64,000 nt of DNA, taken from the NCBI GenBank assembly GCA_008360955.1, contig LUCM01000560.1:98467-162466 (forward strand). Reading direction: 5' to 3'. Source of the DNA: Fasciolopsis buskii. Lineage: Eukaryota; Platyhelminthes; Trematoda; Plagiorchiida; Fasciolidae. The first letter of the stretch is position 1. The number at the start of each line of letters is the position of its first letter. Made by a program: the position numbers and the translations under genes. Under the pieces are notes generated by a model. It saw only the letters and a program-made list of their open reading frames with translations. It was not told the origin of the DNA and ran no database searches. Shown here piece by piece: positions 32,180-45,185 of this stretch.

Positions 32180-32210
32180 GAGCGGTCTGAGCGGTCTGAG
32201 CGGCTTGAGC
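32180..32210. repeat. Short 9-bp tandem repeat
   Basis: The unit GAGCGGTCT occurs twice, then GAGCGGCTT and GAGC, about 3.4 units. Confidence 0.85.
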
Positions 32211-32607
32211 ACTTCACCTGTGGACCGCTGTCTCCACTCCGAGTGTTTAGTGATGAACTGCCGTAGGTGCTTCCGTATACGGGATTCTGATTCACTACTG
32301 TATGATCAGATTTCCATATTTCTTGTCTAGTTGAACGGTCTGCTCTTCATCTGACTACAAACATGATCCAAATCGAAATGTTTGCCGAATGAATGTTTAA
32401 GGAGTATCAGTCTTCTGAAACCTCCCTTAGTCGCTTGATTCGCAGTTCCCACATTGACCACATTAGACTTGTACCCTCAGTTGCTCCTGAAAGGCCCCTC
32501 TTTCAGGAAGTGGTTGGTGTTGGAAGATGCCGACATTTTTGTTCAAACAGGGTAATATTCACTGCTGGATGGTGGTCAAGTGTGTCAATTACGTTAGGAA
32601 TTCTTAG

Positions 32608-32680
32608 GAGGCAGCTAGCCCAGTCGTTAGTGTGTCGGCTTGATAAGCGGGATGACGCGCTATCTGTCGGACCGGAGTGG
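32608..32680 (+). repeat. tRNA-derived SINE-like head, family III
   Basis: TAGCCCAGTCGTTAG at about 32,617-32,631 is a good A box and is shared with the copy at 9.93 kb. The B box is decayed (CTGTCGGACC). Confidence 0.45.
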
Positions 32681-32684
32681 CCAA

Positions 32685-34368
32685 TTTAAATGTGAAAAAT
32701 GTTATCCCATTCTCCGATCCGTAGCTACTTCTTGCCACCGTCAAAACCAAAAATCCCATTAGATAAACATGCAATTTAGGACATGAAGTCTGGTTTCTTA
32801 TTGGTCCTTAAACCAAAGTTGGGCAACCTGTCAACATCAGACCATTACTGTCTTAGGGTCTCGGGTAAAAGTCTTCCAATCTGCAGTCTCTTTTCGAAAT
32901 CGGCAGCTTGCAGTTGGCTGCGACCTTGTTCCAGCAAGTGTTAGCTCTCGCAACTTCATTATTGAAGGAAGCGGAAAGTAAAAGATCACAAAAGATGGGA
33001 GATAAAAATATCTTACTTAAATAGGTCTTCACGCCAAAATACACGGTCTCTATCGTTGCGCGTCTTCCTTGAACGGCCTCAAATAAGACACCAAACAGTG
33101 GCAAAATCGTCGGATTAGAATAAACATAAGGCTGTTTATATTTCCTCGCCCGTTCACAAAGTGCCCATTGGATCCATTGTGGCTGAAGGAATTTGACGAG
33201 TTCCATTTTCCTATTTTGAGGCTAATGCCTCTCTAAGGCCTGGGCCTCCACTTAAAGTTACTCTTGTCCATCCATCACCTTATGCCGAGCTCCTGACTAA
33301 TGAATGCCTTGTAGGGACCAAAAGAATGTTCCTCTCCAGGTTTTGATTCCTCATAAGCGGGCCCCACCACTCCCTATGAGGCAGACGTCTCCGTAGATAG
33401 GACGGATCTGTCTAATCCGAACGGGGTTCTCTATGGGGTAACATTGTAATTGGGGCTTCGAAACACACTATGCGGAAGATGAATAAGGCAGGCAATACTT
33501 GTTTGATCGGCCGTTATTCGAAGTAGGTGATAAGCTTACCAGTGAAAAATCATGTATGGCTATTGCTCAGTTTTGATCAAGTTTACTTCTAACGTGAATA
33601 TCCAAGCAAGTGCATATCCGACAAAAATCCCAAATTGTTTATTCACGAGACGAAATTTTATGGAATGCAAATTACCTTGTATTGATTCCAGAAACAAAAT
33701 AAGTCCACAAACTGTCAATTCATCAGATTTATTAACTATAGTTTGATTAGCCTATCCGTTACCGGCTTATACCTTAGGTTTCATTTGCACCCCATAATGT
33801 ACAGGTTGAATGAATGAACCGTGTTTTGTCTTTTGGTGGCCGTTGGATAAAATCATGGCTGAACAAACGATAGTTTCGTATTGTTTAACGTTTGATCTAA
33901 AGCACAATAGTGCGTAGATCGTTGCGATCCCAAATTATGGAAAATCAACTTGGAAAGGGCCGAGTAAAACAAAGTTATTTAGTAAATGGTAGTATTGATT
34001 GACTAGTTGTGCGTATAAATACATCACTCGTTAGCAGATAATCACTTGGTTTGGACTCATTTCCCGTCATTTCACTAAAATTGTTTTCAGCGATAAATAT
34101 CGGTTAGCTGACACTAGGAATGACATGACTCTGACCTACTGTATGATCAGTAATATACTGTGTTCATCTCACTCCTAGCTGAAAACTGAGCGTGACAATC
34201 TAACAGATTATGGAACAACAATCTACTCCATAAGTAAGACCTCATGATTGGACGTGGTTTACGTTTAGTCACCTTACCAAAGCACTTTCGATAGATGTCG
34301 TCCATTGTGGTATCCAGAAGTGCGTGAATTGGAACGGATTTTAAGAAACCGTCGTTAAATAGGACTAG
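32685..34368. other. No gene recognised
   Basis: A 117-codon minus-strand frame at 32,853-33,206 shows no domain or splice borders. Nothing else is recognisable. Confidence 0.45.
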
Positions 34369-34372
34369 TTTA

Positions 34373-34532
34373 CGGCGGTGGCCAAGCGGTCAAATTTGTG
34401 ACGTCTCAACCCGAAGTCCACCGGCTCAAATCCTCCCACGGCCGGTCACCTTCTACACCTGGACGTGCTCTGCTGGTTGGCCGGTCCTCATTCCTGAGAA
34501 TAAGGCTCATTGTCACTTCATTTATAAAGAAA
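34373..34532 (+). repeat. tRNA-Leu-like SINE, family I (best copy)
   Basis: GGCGGTGGCCAAGCGGTCAA (A-box region, 34,374-34,393) and CACCGGCTCAAATCC (B box, about 34,420-34,434) stand at the longer spacing expected of a class II tRNA with a variable arm, such as tRNA-Leu. A body with TTGGCCGGTCCTCATTCC follows, and a TTTATAAAG tail. The 5' GGCGGTG pairs only loosely with CACGGCC after the T arm, so it is a tRNA-derived repeat rather than a working tRNA gene. Confidence 0.7.
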
Positions 34533-34534
34533 AC

Positions 34535-37500
34535 TGCCGTTTCGTGCAACAGTCGATTTTCTTGTTTTCGCATTGCTTTCGGAGAAAGATGATGGCGTCT
34601 GCGAAGAATCGGTAAGCAGGGGATGTGAAAGCATCAAACTGAGTCCCGCTTCGACCTTGACAAAGTACCCAGAGGCAGACACCCGTCATTAGGCAGTATA
34701 TTCAGTCCAGTGAGAGTTGGTCCGTGGATGTTGGGCAAGGATGGATTGCAGATTACCGCTTGTGGCAAGCAACTCTTCAGAATTGGAGCTCATCTGCCAC
34801 AGAAGTATAACATCTACCCAGATGAATGGCTTAGATGGGAATGGATCCATGGTTTTCCCAATAACACCGACTACAAAGAGGAAAATGAAAAGGGCTAGAT
34901 TTTAACCATTGGAGAACAACACGTATCCTGATGTCCTTGAAGAACACCGAGGTTTCAAAAGGCTTTTTCTTTAAAAGCTGTTTTCACAGACGTCATCACC
35001 ATTCTTCCGCAATTTTTACGCACCTCCTAGACTTAACTAATAGTGTAAAACAAAAGAATTCTCCTATCACCGTTGCATTATCAAAGGGTTGACCTTCACT
35101 GGGGACCGGACCATTTGCTTGTTATTTAGTCAAGTTTTTTCTTACAGCTAAAATCCGTTTTTTAGGAGTACTTGTATTGTCGTTCTAATCATTAACACTT
35201 GCCACAACCTTTCTATTTTAAAAAGAAATTTCGTTTGTTCAGCATTCCTGGTTCACTTCACAGTAGATGGTGACTTAATGATGATATTTTCTGATGAAAT
35301 GTTTCATGCATTTGTCATCTATGCGTACGTATATATGTATGTGTATATATGTTCCCACTACCTGTGAATATCGCCATTGGTCTTAGCTCCGGTTCTTATA
35401 TAGTCTTGACCGTTCAACTTGGTGTTTAGGTCGCTAACGTTTCACCTCACGTTTCACATCAGAAAATGCAGTGAAGTTATTTCCCTTTCTATCAGGCAGG
35501 TTCTTTTTGCACACCACCATTCTCTTCCGGCTAAAGCAGCGAATCATGAAGCTAGAAAACCTGACATGGTCTTTGCGCGCATAACTTAAGTGGTACTCCT
35601 CGTAAAACTGGCAGAACTTTAAATTTCACCTCGTTATGGTACGCTATACAGGCCGACTTTTGTAAGTGTTGTCATCACGCTGAAATAAGGACAGTTCTGA
35701 CGATAATAACAAGCGAACTGACACGTTAAGATTGTGCTAATCTTTGCTTTTACCAGAATTTAGACGCGAAGCGCATAACTATGATCAGTCTAGGGGTCTG
35801 TGCAGCCCTTGACGAGTGGCAATTTAATTGACGATATCCCAGAATTTTAATGTCCAGAAACTGCAATGCTTCATTGTTGGCATAATTGTAAGCCCTGTTC
35901 GGTCGCCCATCCCACGTTCACTTCTCACCATCCTAGACAGTTATTTGTTACACCTCGCTGGGTTCATTTTCTAATTTGATTCATTCCAGCCTTACAAGCT
36001 ATCATATATGTGGGTCACATTATCGAACAGCCAGATTCCACGCAAACAGAGTCAAGAACGAATCCATTTTTTTTCTTCGTAGGTAGCTAGATATTTTGGG
36101 TTGTGTTAGGAGTGCGTTCCATCGAAGAATCCGTCAGTTGAAGTAAATGGTTAACAAAATAAGACATTCGGTTGGACAAGTGGTCCCAGTGACTCTAAGA
36201 TATCAGAAATTGATTATTTAACTAAAAACCTATGTGAGTCAAATGGGGCAAAAATACTGGAAAAAGTAACCTCAACAAAGAACGGTCGGTTTTGTGATCG
36301 TAGCCTCTTACCGGGTATGCTGACTCGGTTCAGTTATTTCTTAGAACTGTATACCCCATCGAATTGTGCAACCAGAGACATTTCATATATTTTCAGAATG
36401 CTCTCCAGAGATTTTCGCATCGTCTTATGGTTATCAGTGAGCAATCCACACTCAAGTATGTAAACCGTTTTACTCAGCATCCATTCACACCCGTGATGCA
36501 TAAATGCGATGAAAACTGGGTTAAAATGCATCACTTTTCCTTTCGAAAGCCAAATCTTATGTGTTATTCTCGGTTATCTGATTGTATACTCAGGCTCGCG
36601 TGACGCACGCTGCCCCCACGTGATCCACAGTTGCTCACAATAGGCAAAAACAAAGACACGACCTTGACTCCGACTGACCCTATTTTTCGAAACTGTTATC
36701 ATCTTATATTGATTATAATTTTGGATTAATGGCGCTTGAAATTGTGATGCTCATTGAGAAAGGGCTTGCTCTTCTTTGCTTGTGTTGGTTTTGCCGCTGA
36801 ACATGTTTTTCCAGCCTATTTAACTTTATTTGTCCCAACATATACTCGATCATATCCCAGGAGATAAATGAATCAGGGTCCCCGACCTTTGATGACACTA
36901 TCCGGCACTGAATTCTCCAACAGGTGAATTGAATCCTCAAAATTCTGCCAAATTTGGGTAAATTGGCAGGAATTGACGATTTTTCACTCTTTTGCTGTAT
37001 CGCTTTCTTTTTGTCTGTCTGTAAGACAAAAGTTCCCAGATGCAAACATTTAGCCATCTATGCGCAATTGCTCACCTAGGCCACGGTGACGCTCATGAGC
37101 AGCTGACTTGGTTTCCTACGGTACTGCTGATGAAAACTTTTTGAGTTTACATGGTAAACATCGAAAAGTTACCCAACAGTATTGGAAATGTACTAACCTC
37201 CATCGTAGGCAGAATGCACACTGTCCGTCACGAGTAAACTTGCCTTGGGCAATAAAGTTAGCAACTTCTGGCCATAGGGCTTTGAGATTTTGGGTTGAAT
37301 TTGCGTCAGAATTGAGCTCATCTTTGGTGACAAACAAACAGATGTTGAAACAATGATTCCAGGAGTCCGTAATTATCTGGTATCAAAATTTCAACATGGT
37401 GATTTGAATCTGTTAGCTGAAAATGTGTTTACAGTCACACAAAGTGTTTGCAATTTTCTTACTCCCCTAATTTAATCCTTAAAGCCGGCTGGATCACGAA

Positions 37501-38300
37501 TGTGGGCAGTGACCAAATTGACCAAGACAATGTCCCTCCCCTAAAATATCATAGATTTCAATCACACAAGCTGCGATCACTTTTCTGGTAGACGGCAATT
37601 CGGCCTCGTCCGCCGCGCCCGACCGTTGGGGACCGAGTACGCTTATTTCCCAATCCAACTTTCAGGGTCATCGATTTTGGTTCCAGTCCACTTCCTAACC
37701 CCGCGTGCAGTGGATTCTAGAGGCTATGGGACGTGTTCTTTTCACTACCCTCATGTTTCAAACATGTTAACGAAAAACAGTCATTCGTTTCATTCACTCA
37801 CGGATGGAGGATCGTAAAAAGATTACGGCATGACTCGGCAAGAGCTCAGTCACTGTATCAGTAGATGTTGAACACGGCTCTTAATCTAACATGTTTTTCC
37901 TGCAAAAGTTTAGCGTCACGAATTTTGTCATGCTCAAAAAATAGCATTGCTTCTTGATGAGACCTGTCAATCATATTCATTTCGCATTACATATAACCGA
38001 GGTAAATTTTTGCACTATAACCAGTCGTGGGAAATGTCCATGACATATATATATATATATAACATCGGACTGAAAAAAACCACGGGGCCAACACAACAAC
38101 TTACAAATGAAATTACACAAAAAGAGGAAAAAAGATAGAAAAAATAACAATAATGAACAACGACAAACCAATCATTTCTATGGAGTTTTACAGCACACAT
38201 TTTGCAGTTTTTCGGATGTTTTACAGACAGGCCACACGGCATTCGCCCCACTGACATCGGTTCTAAGTCATGTCTCTCAACGTCTCCAACCGACACCAGT
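34535..38300. other. No gene recognised; small TA tracts
   Basis: Simple repeats lie at about 35,322-35,350 (TA/TG) and 38,045-38,060 (TA). Frames of up to 114 codons (minus strand, 36,713-37,057) show no domain. Confidence 0.45.
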
Positions 38301-38304
38301 CCTC

Positions 38305-39770
38305 CTACCTTGGGCTCCAACCAGAAAGGCGGGGATCGCCAATAGAGACCAAAATCAAAGCTAGCTTATTCATACCTCTACTCAAATTCATAGTCTGACC
38401 GCCGCGTCGCCTCCTCCAGCAGTGCCAAGCCCGTGCATAAACAGCACGGAAAGATAGATGATTGGAAGGCATATGCAGTACTCGTCCATACCAAAGAAGG
38501 TGATGTAGTGCGAATACATCAGTTGGAATACTAATGTCTGAACCAAACACACGACGACACACCTCGTCATTACTCACCCGATGTTCCCACCAGACTCGAG
38601 GAATGCTTCGGAGACATCTTCGGTCGAAACAGAAATTCGTCGGGCAGTCTGAACATGAACACTTCGCGCCTCATAACCGTAATGCAGAAAATTGCGAATT
38701 ATGGCATTGTACAGCCTTCAATTTATAGAAAGAGGGATGCCATGACCGCTCCACAAGTGTCCCTTGTTCACAATAGATGCTTTGGCTTTCGTAATTCGTG
38801 ATGAGAGCTCCTCCCAAACACCTCCGCCAGGTGTGATAGGGCTCCCGAGGTACCTGAAGCTACTGACTACCTCTGACCGATCACCACGAAAAATGAGTGC
38901 AGGCACAGGTTTCTACCAGTCTTTAACAAGTACTTTGAATTTGGAATGTAGAAACCATATATCGCAAATAGATACCTGAATAGCCAAGTAGTCTAACGCT
39001 TGTTGAACGGCTTGTCCATTATCACTCAGCAAGGAGATATTATTGGCGAACTCTAGGTCAAAAATTCTGGTCCTTGGGAGGAGCTCGATCCCATCGTCTA
39101 AAAGGCCAAATAAGACGTTCCCTAGAACACCTTCTATGACAAATTTGAAAGGAAACGGGATATAGGACAGTCTTGCCGCACTCCAATGGAAACATCGGAG
39201 ACTAGCAAAAGCTGGCCGTGGACCCTAACCCGACTTGACGTGTGACGGCACAATTCTCAGAGGACCGACGCACTTTTCAGGTACATTGTCATAGTGCAGA
39301 CATATCAACAGAGTCAAAGGCTGCACGAATGTCCAGAAATACGATAACCGTTGGCCTTTAGAAGGTAAAACGGCGCTCTGACAGATGTTGAAGGGTGAGG
39401 ATTTGACCGACATTTCTGGTCCTTTGTCCTTCACGCATGTTGTACAACCTGCGAAGAATGACGGGCGAAAGCAGATTTGACGCTATTGGGACCAGGATAA
39501 TACCCTTATGATTAGTGTAGTCACTGATCAATCCCTTTGTAAAAATGGGGACAACAATCGACTCCCTCACTAGAAGGGAACTTTCTCAGAGTACCGGATT
39601 TTCAAGAACAAAACTTGTAATTCTCTTACTAGTCCCATTCTTTCATCTTTAAACAGAGCTGCAGAAAGGTCATCAGAGCCCGAAGCTTTGTGACGTCCTA
39701 AGGCTTGGATTTCCTTGAAGATATCCGTTTCATCTGGTGGATTTGTTGTAAAAGACCACCGGATGTTTAC
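38305..39770 (-). pseudogene. RTE-type retrotransposon: RT domain and C-terminus, decayed
   Basis: Read right to left on the minus strand, the blocks are as follows. IQALGRHKASGSDDL lies at about 39,720-39,675. RESIVVPIFTKG, then HKGIILVPIASNLLSPVILR, lies at about 39,570-39,455. EVVSSFRYLGSPITPGGGVW and IVNKGHLWSG lie at about 38,880-38,750. RRISVSTEDVS near 38,615 and VWWEHRVSNDEVCRRVFG around 38,600-38,540 follow. WYGRVLHMPSNHLSFRA, then RRRRGGQTMNLSRGM and RLSGWSPR, close it. This is the standard order of the RT thumb and C-terminal region in trematode RTE-like elements. The middle third, with the two catalytic blocks, is not readable. Stops and frame changes are numerous. It lies antisense in the putative long intron. 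Confidence 0.87.
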
Positions 39771-39774
39771 CGGT

Positions 39775-41070
39775 ATAGCTGCACCAGGGGATGTCTATGA
39801 AAACACCACTGATATGTTCAAATGCAATCGGTTACGAGGAAGCATTACACTATATACAATGGGTGAAAAGCCGACTCGAGGCAAAGTCCTAGATGAAGTG
39901 GTGCACGCACGCAATCTGTCTCCAGTTGGTCTTTACCGGGGGTTGATGAAACTGACAGTGGGCAGCAAAAGTGTAGACGAACTGAAAATCAAATGAATTA
40001 TTAGATTTGTTTTGCAAGAATCAACCAAGGTTCAGCAATTTGGGCAACTAAGTAAATTAGGGAAAGGTAAACCTCACTCCACGCTCTAGATGCTAGGTTC
40101 ACTGAAATTTAAGATCAGTGCAGTAGCGTCGCCGTTTCAATATCCTAAGGCCTGTAGAGTTTCCAAAAATGTATAGATGTGTGTTGTACAAATCTATGTA
40201 CAACTCATGTGGTATCTGGATCATGGCCACCGAGGAAGACAATGAAGTAAAAAAAAAGACACAGAAGAAAACAGTCCACAGAAAAAGTCACACAAATGCG
40301 GCTTTTTATCGTGCACATCTGTGACTTCGGTTGTCCATCGGAATGATGGCTTGTCATTGAGCTTGACACTACCCAATTAACCAAACCGAAGTTGAGGTAT
40401 GATTCGGAGGCCGAGGTGTTCCGACCCGATCCTTTGACCAGACGGATGGGCTTAAATGACGGTAAGACGATCTGAGGACCACGCAAATTAATGGGGACTG
40501 TTGACCGAGTTCTCAGAAGATGCACCCTTCGGATCCCACTTTGTTGCATACACCTCCACCATGAGATAATGCGCAAAACATCCTCAGCAGAGGTCCCTAA
40601 TGAGCATCTGGAGAGGTATTCAAGACGTGTGGCCTGTTCGTAGCCTCAGACACTAATCCTAACCATGAAAAGGTGTAAAATACTTATTAATAAGTGACTC
40701 CGATACTACCTCGGTAAAAGGAATCCCACTTACATAGGGACATCTCTAGAGAGGGGAAGACTAAATAACTGACCTGTAATTTAGAATTTTTTTATCTCAC
40801 TACAGTACGATTTGTTGCTGTTAGCCGTTTAAAGTATATTAGAAAGCCCAATGGTCATCTTTCTCAATCTCTGAATTGTCCTGGCCGCTTGGTAATGCGC
40901 GTAATATTATTTCGCAGGCATATTTCCATTCCAGTCAGTTTGTATATGATATGTTTGATGCATGAGTTTACTGGAAGGTGCATGTCCCATTGCTCCTAGG
41001 ACGCGCTGCACAATGAAGGAGAAAGCCGGTAAGCATGACCATGAAACCTGGACTGGTAAAGAGTCAAATC
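39775..41070. other. No gene recognised beyond the RTE fragment
   Basis: Plus-strand and minus-strand frames of 93 and 123 codons (39,715-39,996 and 40,205-40,576) are open. The first overlaps the pre-RT part of the retroelement in antisense. I recognise no domain in either, and no endonuclease motif attributable to the element. Confidence 0.4.
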
Positions 41071-41079
41071 AGATCTCAA

Positions 41080-41192
41080 TAAGTCAGGTAGGGTAACGAG
41101 CCGGGCTACCGATAAATACCATCTATCAAGGAAGTGATTGAAGGATCAGGGATTCAAACCTTTGGACTTTATTAGACTCACTGCAGTGAAAA
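41080..41192 (-). repeat. tRNA-derived SINE-like repeat, family II
   Basis: AAGTGATTGAAGGATCAGGG followed by ATTCAAACCTTTGG is the minus-strand B box with its flank, parallel to the copy at 24.2 kb. The A-box side has decayed. Confidence 0.5.
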
Positions 41193-41194
41193 TA

Positions 41195-44100
41195 CCGACA
41201 AGTAGATTCTTTCATTTGCTGCAAAGTCTTTTAACTACGTTTGCATGTACTTACGTCCTGGGAGCAAGGAGCCACATGGTTGACTGATCTATCTCGGTCA
41301 ATGTGCCTCCGTGTTTACCTGCGCTGTGCTGTGTGTTTGTCAAAACATCGAATATCGATTTGTTTTGAAATTACCTCACTGTCGGACGTGGTAGGCGATT
41401 ACAATGCAACAAAGCGAATTATGCCGCACTTATCACCAACTATATAGTAGTCTCTTACTGGAAAACAAAGTGATCGCGTGAATCGGTAGGATGTCGCATA
41501 TATAATTAGTATGAATCAGTCACGTATTCATCATAACTAAACATCAGCAGGCCACGAGACATATTTACCTCTAGTCCGTCTATGCGGGGTTCTGGAAAGA
41601 AAAATCGTCACACGTTTGCATCACATCCGTAAAAAATCAAGTTAAATGAATCTGGCAGTAACGAGTTTCTTAGAAATGGGGTGCTTTTTCGTGCACCCTT
41701 TGCGAGATTTACTCTCGCTGCCATAACAGGTGGGTTTTTCCTAGGAACTCTGTCATTCGACGCGAATTATTGGTCTCTAAATTGCGTCCACATTTCACTA
41801 TTATCGTGAAGTTGTTTGGTTATTTATCGATGCCTAAAACCTGTCTGACGTGATAAACTGTTGTCCCGATGGAACTTCTCAACACTTGATGATTCACTCC
41901 ATAAATTGAGGTTATTTTATAGGTTGTATTATTTCTATTGAATTTAACAAGGTGTTTTTTCTGAGACGGAGCTGGTGATCCATACTCTTTAGTTCTGTTC
42001 CGAAATTGCGCGCTCCGAATTCTCTTCCTAACACTGTCGACCAACTGTTCCTAAGTCGACTGATGGCAAGTTAGGGATGAAACCGCTTTCAGAGCCAGTG
42101 GCTCATCAGCAATAATGTTCCTGAATTCCAGGATAATCAAGCGATTTGGCTTTTGGTAAATGACACGAGTCAAGTCAAATCAGGCCAACAAATACATGCA
42201 TGACAGAAAACCTTGAACCACTAGATGATTCCAACAAGCTGTACATAAAAGACAAAACATTTACCAAATCACGTCGAACTATAAAACAAAGCCAAAGAGA
42301 AAACCAACGAGAGAGAAGGAAATATCAGAACTCGCTGCATACCGTTGACCTCATGCACATCCAGTCGCTTTATTCTCTATTTCCATGTCATCATCTGCCC
42401 CTCAAAATCATGGATCATCCACGGGCCTGGTGCCTTTTTGTTGCCTAAATTGAAATCGAGTGTTGGGGGATTGGGGTCCTGTTCCGATGTTTCGATCAAA
42501 TACTATAGCTTACAGGATAGTACATCACCGGAGCTTTTCAAATCATGATAATGGAGTTCGACAATTAGATCGTAAACATTTCATTACCTTTTGCGATGAC
42601 ATCTTCCATCTTTAAGTAATGCTATGGCAACTGGCCATAGAATGTTTGTGATCTAAGTATCCAGTGCAATGGCCATAACAATGTGGACATCGCCGTTGCG
42701 TTGCGATTGCTGCCATCCGCTAATGGCTGCAACTATGCTACTCATACGACCATCGGATATAGCTAGACACCCTGAACACTCAGTGCATTTGGATGGCACA
42801 GAGATCGCTAATGATAGCGCCGTATATTTTTGTACTCTGTCCGTGGCTGGTTCGCAGCCGCGGATTGCTCGTCTCCCTACTAGTCAATAGACCCGACGGA
42901 TCTCTCCCGACCTTTGTCTTTGTCCTCTCATCTTAGGAGGAACGCCGCTGACATGAGAAGATAGTGAGTGGGATTTTTCCATCAAAATCTGTTTGAAATG
43001 CACGTTCAATTTTAAACGGTTTCCAAGACATTAAGGATGGGTCACCCTTAGGAAGAATGAGAGAGTCACCCCCGACCATCGTAAGAAATTGGAATTCACT
43101 GCCTAAAAGGAAGTGTCAATAAAGTTGAATAATACGACCGACAAACGGATGTGCAGAAAAAAGACGAGCAGAATAAGATATTCAGCTGTTCTTGCCTAAT
43201 GTGAGGCAAAAACGAGAAATTCTCAATTTTCATCTTAAAACAGACGTGAGAACCACTTCCACAAATATGAACTAAAGACTGCCTCCAAAGCCACAATATC
43301 AGTTCCAATCGTTAACTTTTTTCCCAGTAACCAGTTCTTTTTATTTACTTAACTAAAATTGCTAGAATGAGCAAGTAGTGTGAAGGCTTTTGTGATAAAT
43401 TCCAATTGAGTTTTTAACAGGAAACATTGCCAGGATACGGATGATGCAGTAGGGGAGAATACACAACGATATTCCAAATCAAATTATAATTTGTAAAGTA
43501 TCTTGGTTTTTCAAATACCCAGCGACAAAAAATGAAGCTTTCGAAGCTTTTTTCAATATGGCTTCGAAATAAACGAGTCAAAAGTACTAATTTTGGCCAA
43601 CTCGAAACTAGGGAATGAAGGAACCACCGAGGCGAGGTATAGGTTCGACGAAGTAGTCCCCTCGAACTCGAGGTTGGAGACTGATTTGGGCTGGGAACTT
43701 AATGGGAAAAAATGAGTGAAAGAACTGGTCCAAACAGATGAGATTCTACTTGGACTCATTCTAGAACCAATAACTGTTCTCCCGGTTGGTGGTTGGACTC
43801 CTTTGCAGTGTTCGTCGAGTAACTCCAATGGATGTTACGAGCATAATGAATTCCACACTTCATCGGTCGTCGCGCAGGGTAATCAACGGCTCTCTACACA
43901 TGGCTCCGAGCCTGGTTAGTTGTGATAACTAATATTCTGCTCATTGTCTCCTCTACTGAATTATCACCTACTCCCTTGTGCGTGAGACTGGCGAATCAAA
44001 TGCTTTGGTAACGGTTACCAAAGAAAAACCCCTTCTGCGGTGTGGATAGCCACTTGGTGTCGATAATCCAAACGCTTCGAGCACCCTACTTACACAGAAC

Positions 44101-44410
44101 CATTCTAAGTTCCAATCTTCCAGTAACACGAATCACATAAGAAAAATATTACAGTTTATTCGTTTATCTGAAGGCAGCATTAGTGTAGGGAGTAGAAGTA
44201 GTTTGGGTGCTTTGTCAAACTCAAGTTTTCACTTCACTTAGCTGCCCCCAAAGTGCGCACGTTAAACCAGGTACAGCAAAAGCTATCCTAGCTGGAAAGC
44301 TTCAACCAGGCTAAACCACATGTATGCTGCTCCTCAGAAACGCAAATACAATATCTCATTTACGTGATCAGTCTTCCGACCCCAGATAAAACCTAATTAT
44401 CTCGTTTCAC
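41195..44410. other. No gene recognised
   Basis: The minus-strand frame at 43,553-43,828 (91 codons) and the other frames lack recognisable domains. This is part of the putative long intron. Confidence 0.45.
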
Positions 44411-44417
44411 TCTTGGC

Positions 44418-44900
44418 GTGTTGGGTGATCCGGTTTCGAGCGCTCGCATTAGGGCTGACGTTTGGACTAGTCCGAGGAAACACCGTTGGACTGGATCCCA
44501 ACGAACATTCATGCATGTTCATTTCCGTTGGAGTCTTTTGTACATTCCATTAACAGATGACAGGAACCTCGTTGTTTTTTGTCTATCTGTATACGCACCA
44601 ACTGAATCCCCCTTCCATCTTACCGACAACGGTAAATGTCTCATCCACGTTCATCCAAACCACAGACTGTCTCCGGCGAACACCAGTTTGTGCCATAAAA
44701 AACGAAATCGATTCACTTTGCGCCCTCCTTCTGCTTCACAGCATTGGATTCACATTGGTCACATTCCCACAAGTCACCGGTGGTTTCGATTATTCTAAGA
44801 TTCCACACGATAATAGCCGGCTTCATTTCCTAACGGAGCCTTCAACGCAGTTATCAAGGCAGCAGAATGCCCAGGATCCGAACGGATACTGAGAGCAGAT
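44418..44900 (+). pseudogene. Endonuclease fragment of an RTE-type element (tentative)
   Basis: The frame at 44,418-44,798 contains LLYIPLTDDRNLVVFCLSVY followed by APTESP. This resembles the 'LxLPLxxxRxxTxxSxYAPT' strand of RTE endonucleases. In the next frame (44,557-44,892), NEIDSLCALLL and a hydrophobic stretch occupy the position of 'FYxxLxxLL..VxxxDKLILLGDFNARVG', but the catalytic GDFN block itself is not readable. It lies directly upstream of, and on the same strand as, clearer RT pieces at 45.19-45.79 kb, which supports the assignment. Confidence 0.45.
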
Positions 44901-45185
44901 TAGGGAAGCTTTGCATTGAGGGATAGCTGCTAGGTGGGACCCTATGCTAAATAAACCTCAGAAAAAGTGAATGTACTCGATCTCACTTAATCTTATGGAA
45001 ATTCGCAAACTTGTCTGTCCGGAAGATGCAAGAAAACGAGATGTGTAAACCCCTGAGGTCTCAAGTGACCTATAACCTACAGCCACAGCTATGGTCAGTA
45101 GTCGACTGATTGGGAATTCGGGTCCACGGCAAGCGAGGTCATTAAGGAATTCGATGGCCAATTAATTTGCTTTCATCATCTTTGT

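Noticed and set aside
34373..34445. Functional tRNA-Leu gene
   Set aside because: The acceptor and anticodon arms do not pair, and a repeat body follows, so it is a SINE head.
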